DNA from: JAOUJD01 sp963841815
GTDB lineage: Bacteria; Pseudomonadota; Gammaproteobacteria; Burkholderiales; Burkholderiaceae_F
Assembly: GCA_963841815.1 (NCBI GenBank)
Contig: CAWJEE010000015.1
Span: 1 to 64,000 of the forward strand
DNA length: 64,000 bases
Reading direction: 5' to 3'
The notes under the pieces were generated by a model that searched no databases, was not told the origin of the DNA, and saw nothing but the letters and a program-made list of their open reading frames with translations. Both the position numbers and the translations under genes were made by a program. Below are positions 63,765 through 64,000 of this stretch, one piece after another. The number at the start of each line of letters is the position of its first letter. The first letter of the stretch is position 1.

Positions 63765-64000
63765 CGCCTTGGATTGCCAAGTGCGCCCCGCTGTTAAATT
63801 TGTGGCGTGTCAGTAGGCCAGATGCAGGAGGTCGGTCCTGTCTTCGGCCACCCGGCTGGCATACCGTCCGCTAAGTGACTGTTCCCGCTGGCACGCCAAA
63901 TTAGTTGATCTGCCACCCTACGGTTCCAGCTCAGGTCCGGACCTGCGGTACTTCAGGGGCCTCGGGACGAACATCGGTGGCGCCTTCAATCGCCACGTCG
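63765..64000. other. Window end without recognised gene
   Basis: 236 bases after the SYLF gene. No open frame with a convincing start or protein was seen, and no terminator hairpin stands out. Confidence 0.4.

Overview
The window looks like the replication-origin region of a high-GC betaproteobacterial chromosome, most likely Burkholderiales. The evidence is the gene order: rpmH-rnpA-yidD-yidC-mnmE diverging from dnaA-dnaN-gyrB, and mnmG-rsmG-parA-parB followed by the complete F-type ATP synthase operon atpIBEFHAGDC, together with TctC/TctB/TctA and Liv-type transporters. Genes left of about 43 kb lie mostly on the minus strand and dnaA, dnaN and gyrB on the plus strand, as expected if replication starts around dnaA.

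Layout. 0-3.7 kb: a secreted Lys/Ala/Glu/Pro repeat protein, a TonB-dependent receptor joined to a lipoprotein with a TonB-like C-terminus, and a UspA protein. 3.7-10.8 kb: the atp operon. 10.9-18.5 kb: parB, parA, a lipocalin, a RhtB/LysE exporter, rsmG, mnmG, a paired parS-like palindrome and an AsmA-like membrane protein. 18.6-24.5 kb: an iron-type alcohol dehydrogenase followed by a complete branched-chain amino-acid-type ABC importer (livG, livF, livK, livH, livM). 24.7-30.4 kb: a methyltransferase, GTP-type PEP carboxykinase, a D-2-hydroxyacid dehydrogenase, a cold-shock protein and an AbrB-type membrane protein. 30.4-33.4 kb: tctCBA. 33.5-38 kb: a MacAB-like ABC system (membrane fusion protein, ATPase, two permeases). 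38-48.7 kb: the mnmE to rpmH cluster, the origin region, dnaA, dnaN and gyrB.

49.6-62.0 kb holds the most interesting content: a tightly overlapping minus-strand biosynthetic operon related to aryl polyene (APE) / xanthomonadin clusters. It has one acyl carrier protein, an AMP-forming ligase, two hotdog dehydratases, a ketosynthase with a chain-length-factor-like partner lacking the active-site cysteine, a ketoreductase, a methyltransferase, an LpxL-like acyltransferase, a LolA-like protein, a COG4648-type membrane protein and a GT2 glycosyltransferase. Instead of the usual MMPL-type exporter it carries an ABC-2 ATPase/permease pair. A chorismate-lyase-like gene (Rv2949c/DUF98 family) sits at its upstream end and could supply 4-hydroxybenzoate as the aryl starter. 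The region is visibly lower in GC than its surroundings and runs against the inferred replication direction, which suggests acquisition by transfer. Plus-strand MipA/OmpV and SYLF-domain envelope genes follow.

Quality caveat: at least ten genes between 0 and 44 kb, including essential atpA, yidC and dnaA, need one or two single-base corrections to read through. These are most likely sequencing or assembly indels rather than true pseudogenes, and each is marked. No rRNA, tRNA, CRISPR array or insertion sequence was recognised.
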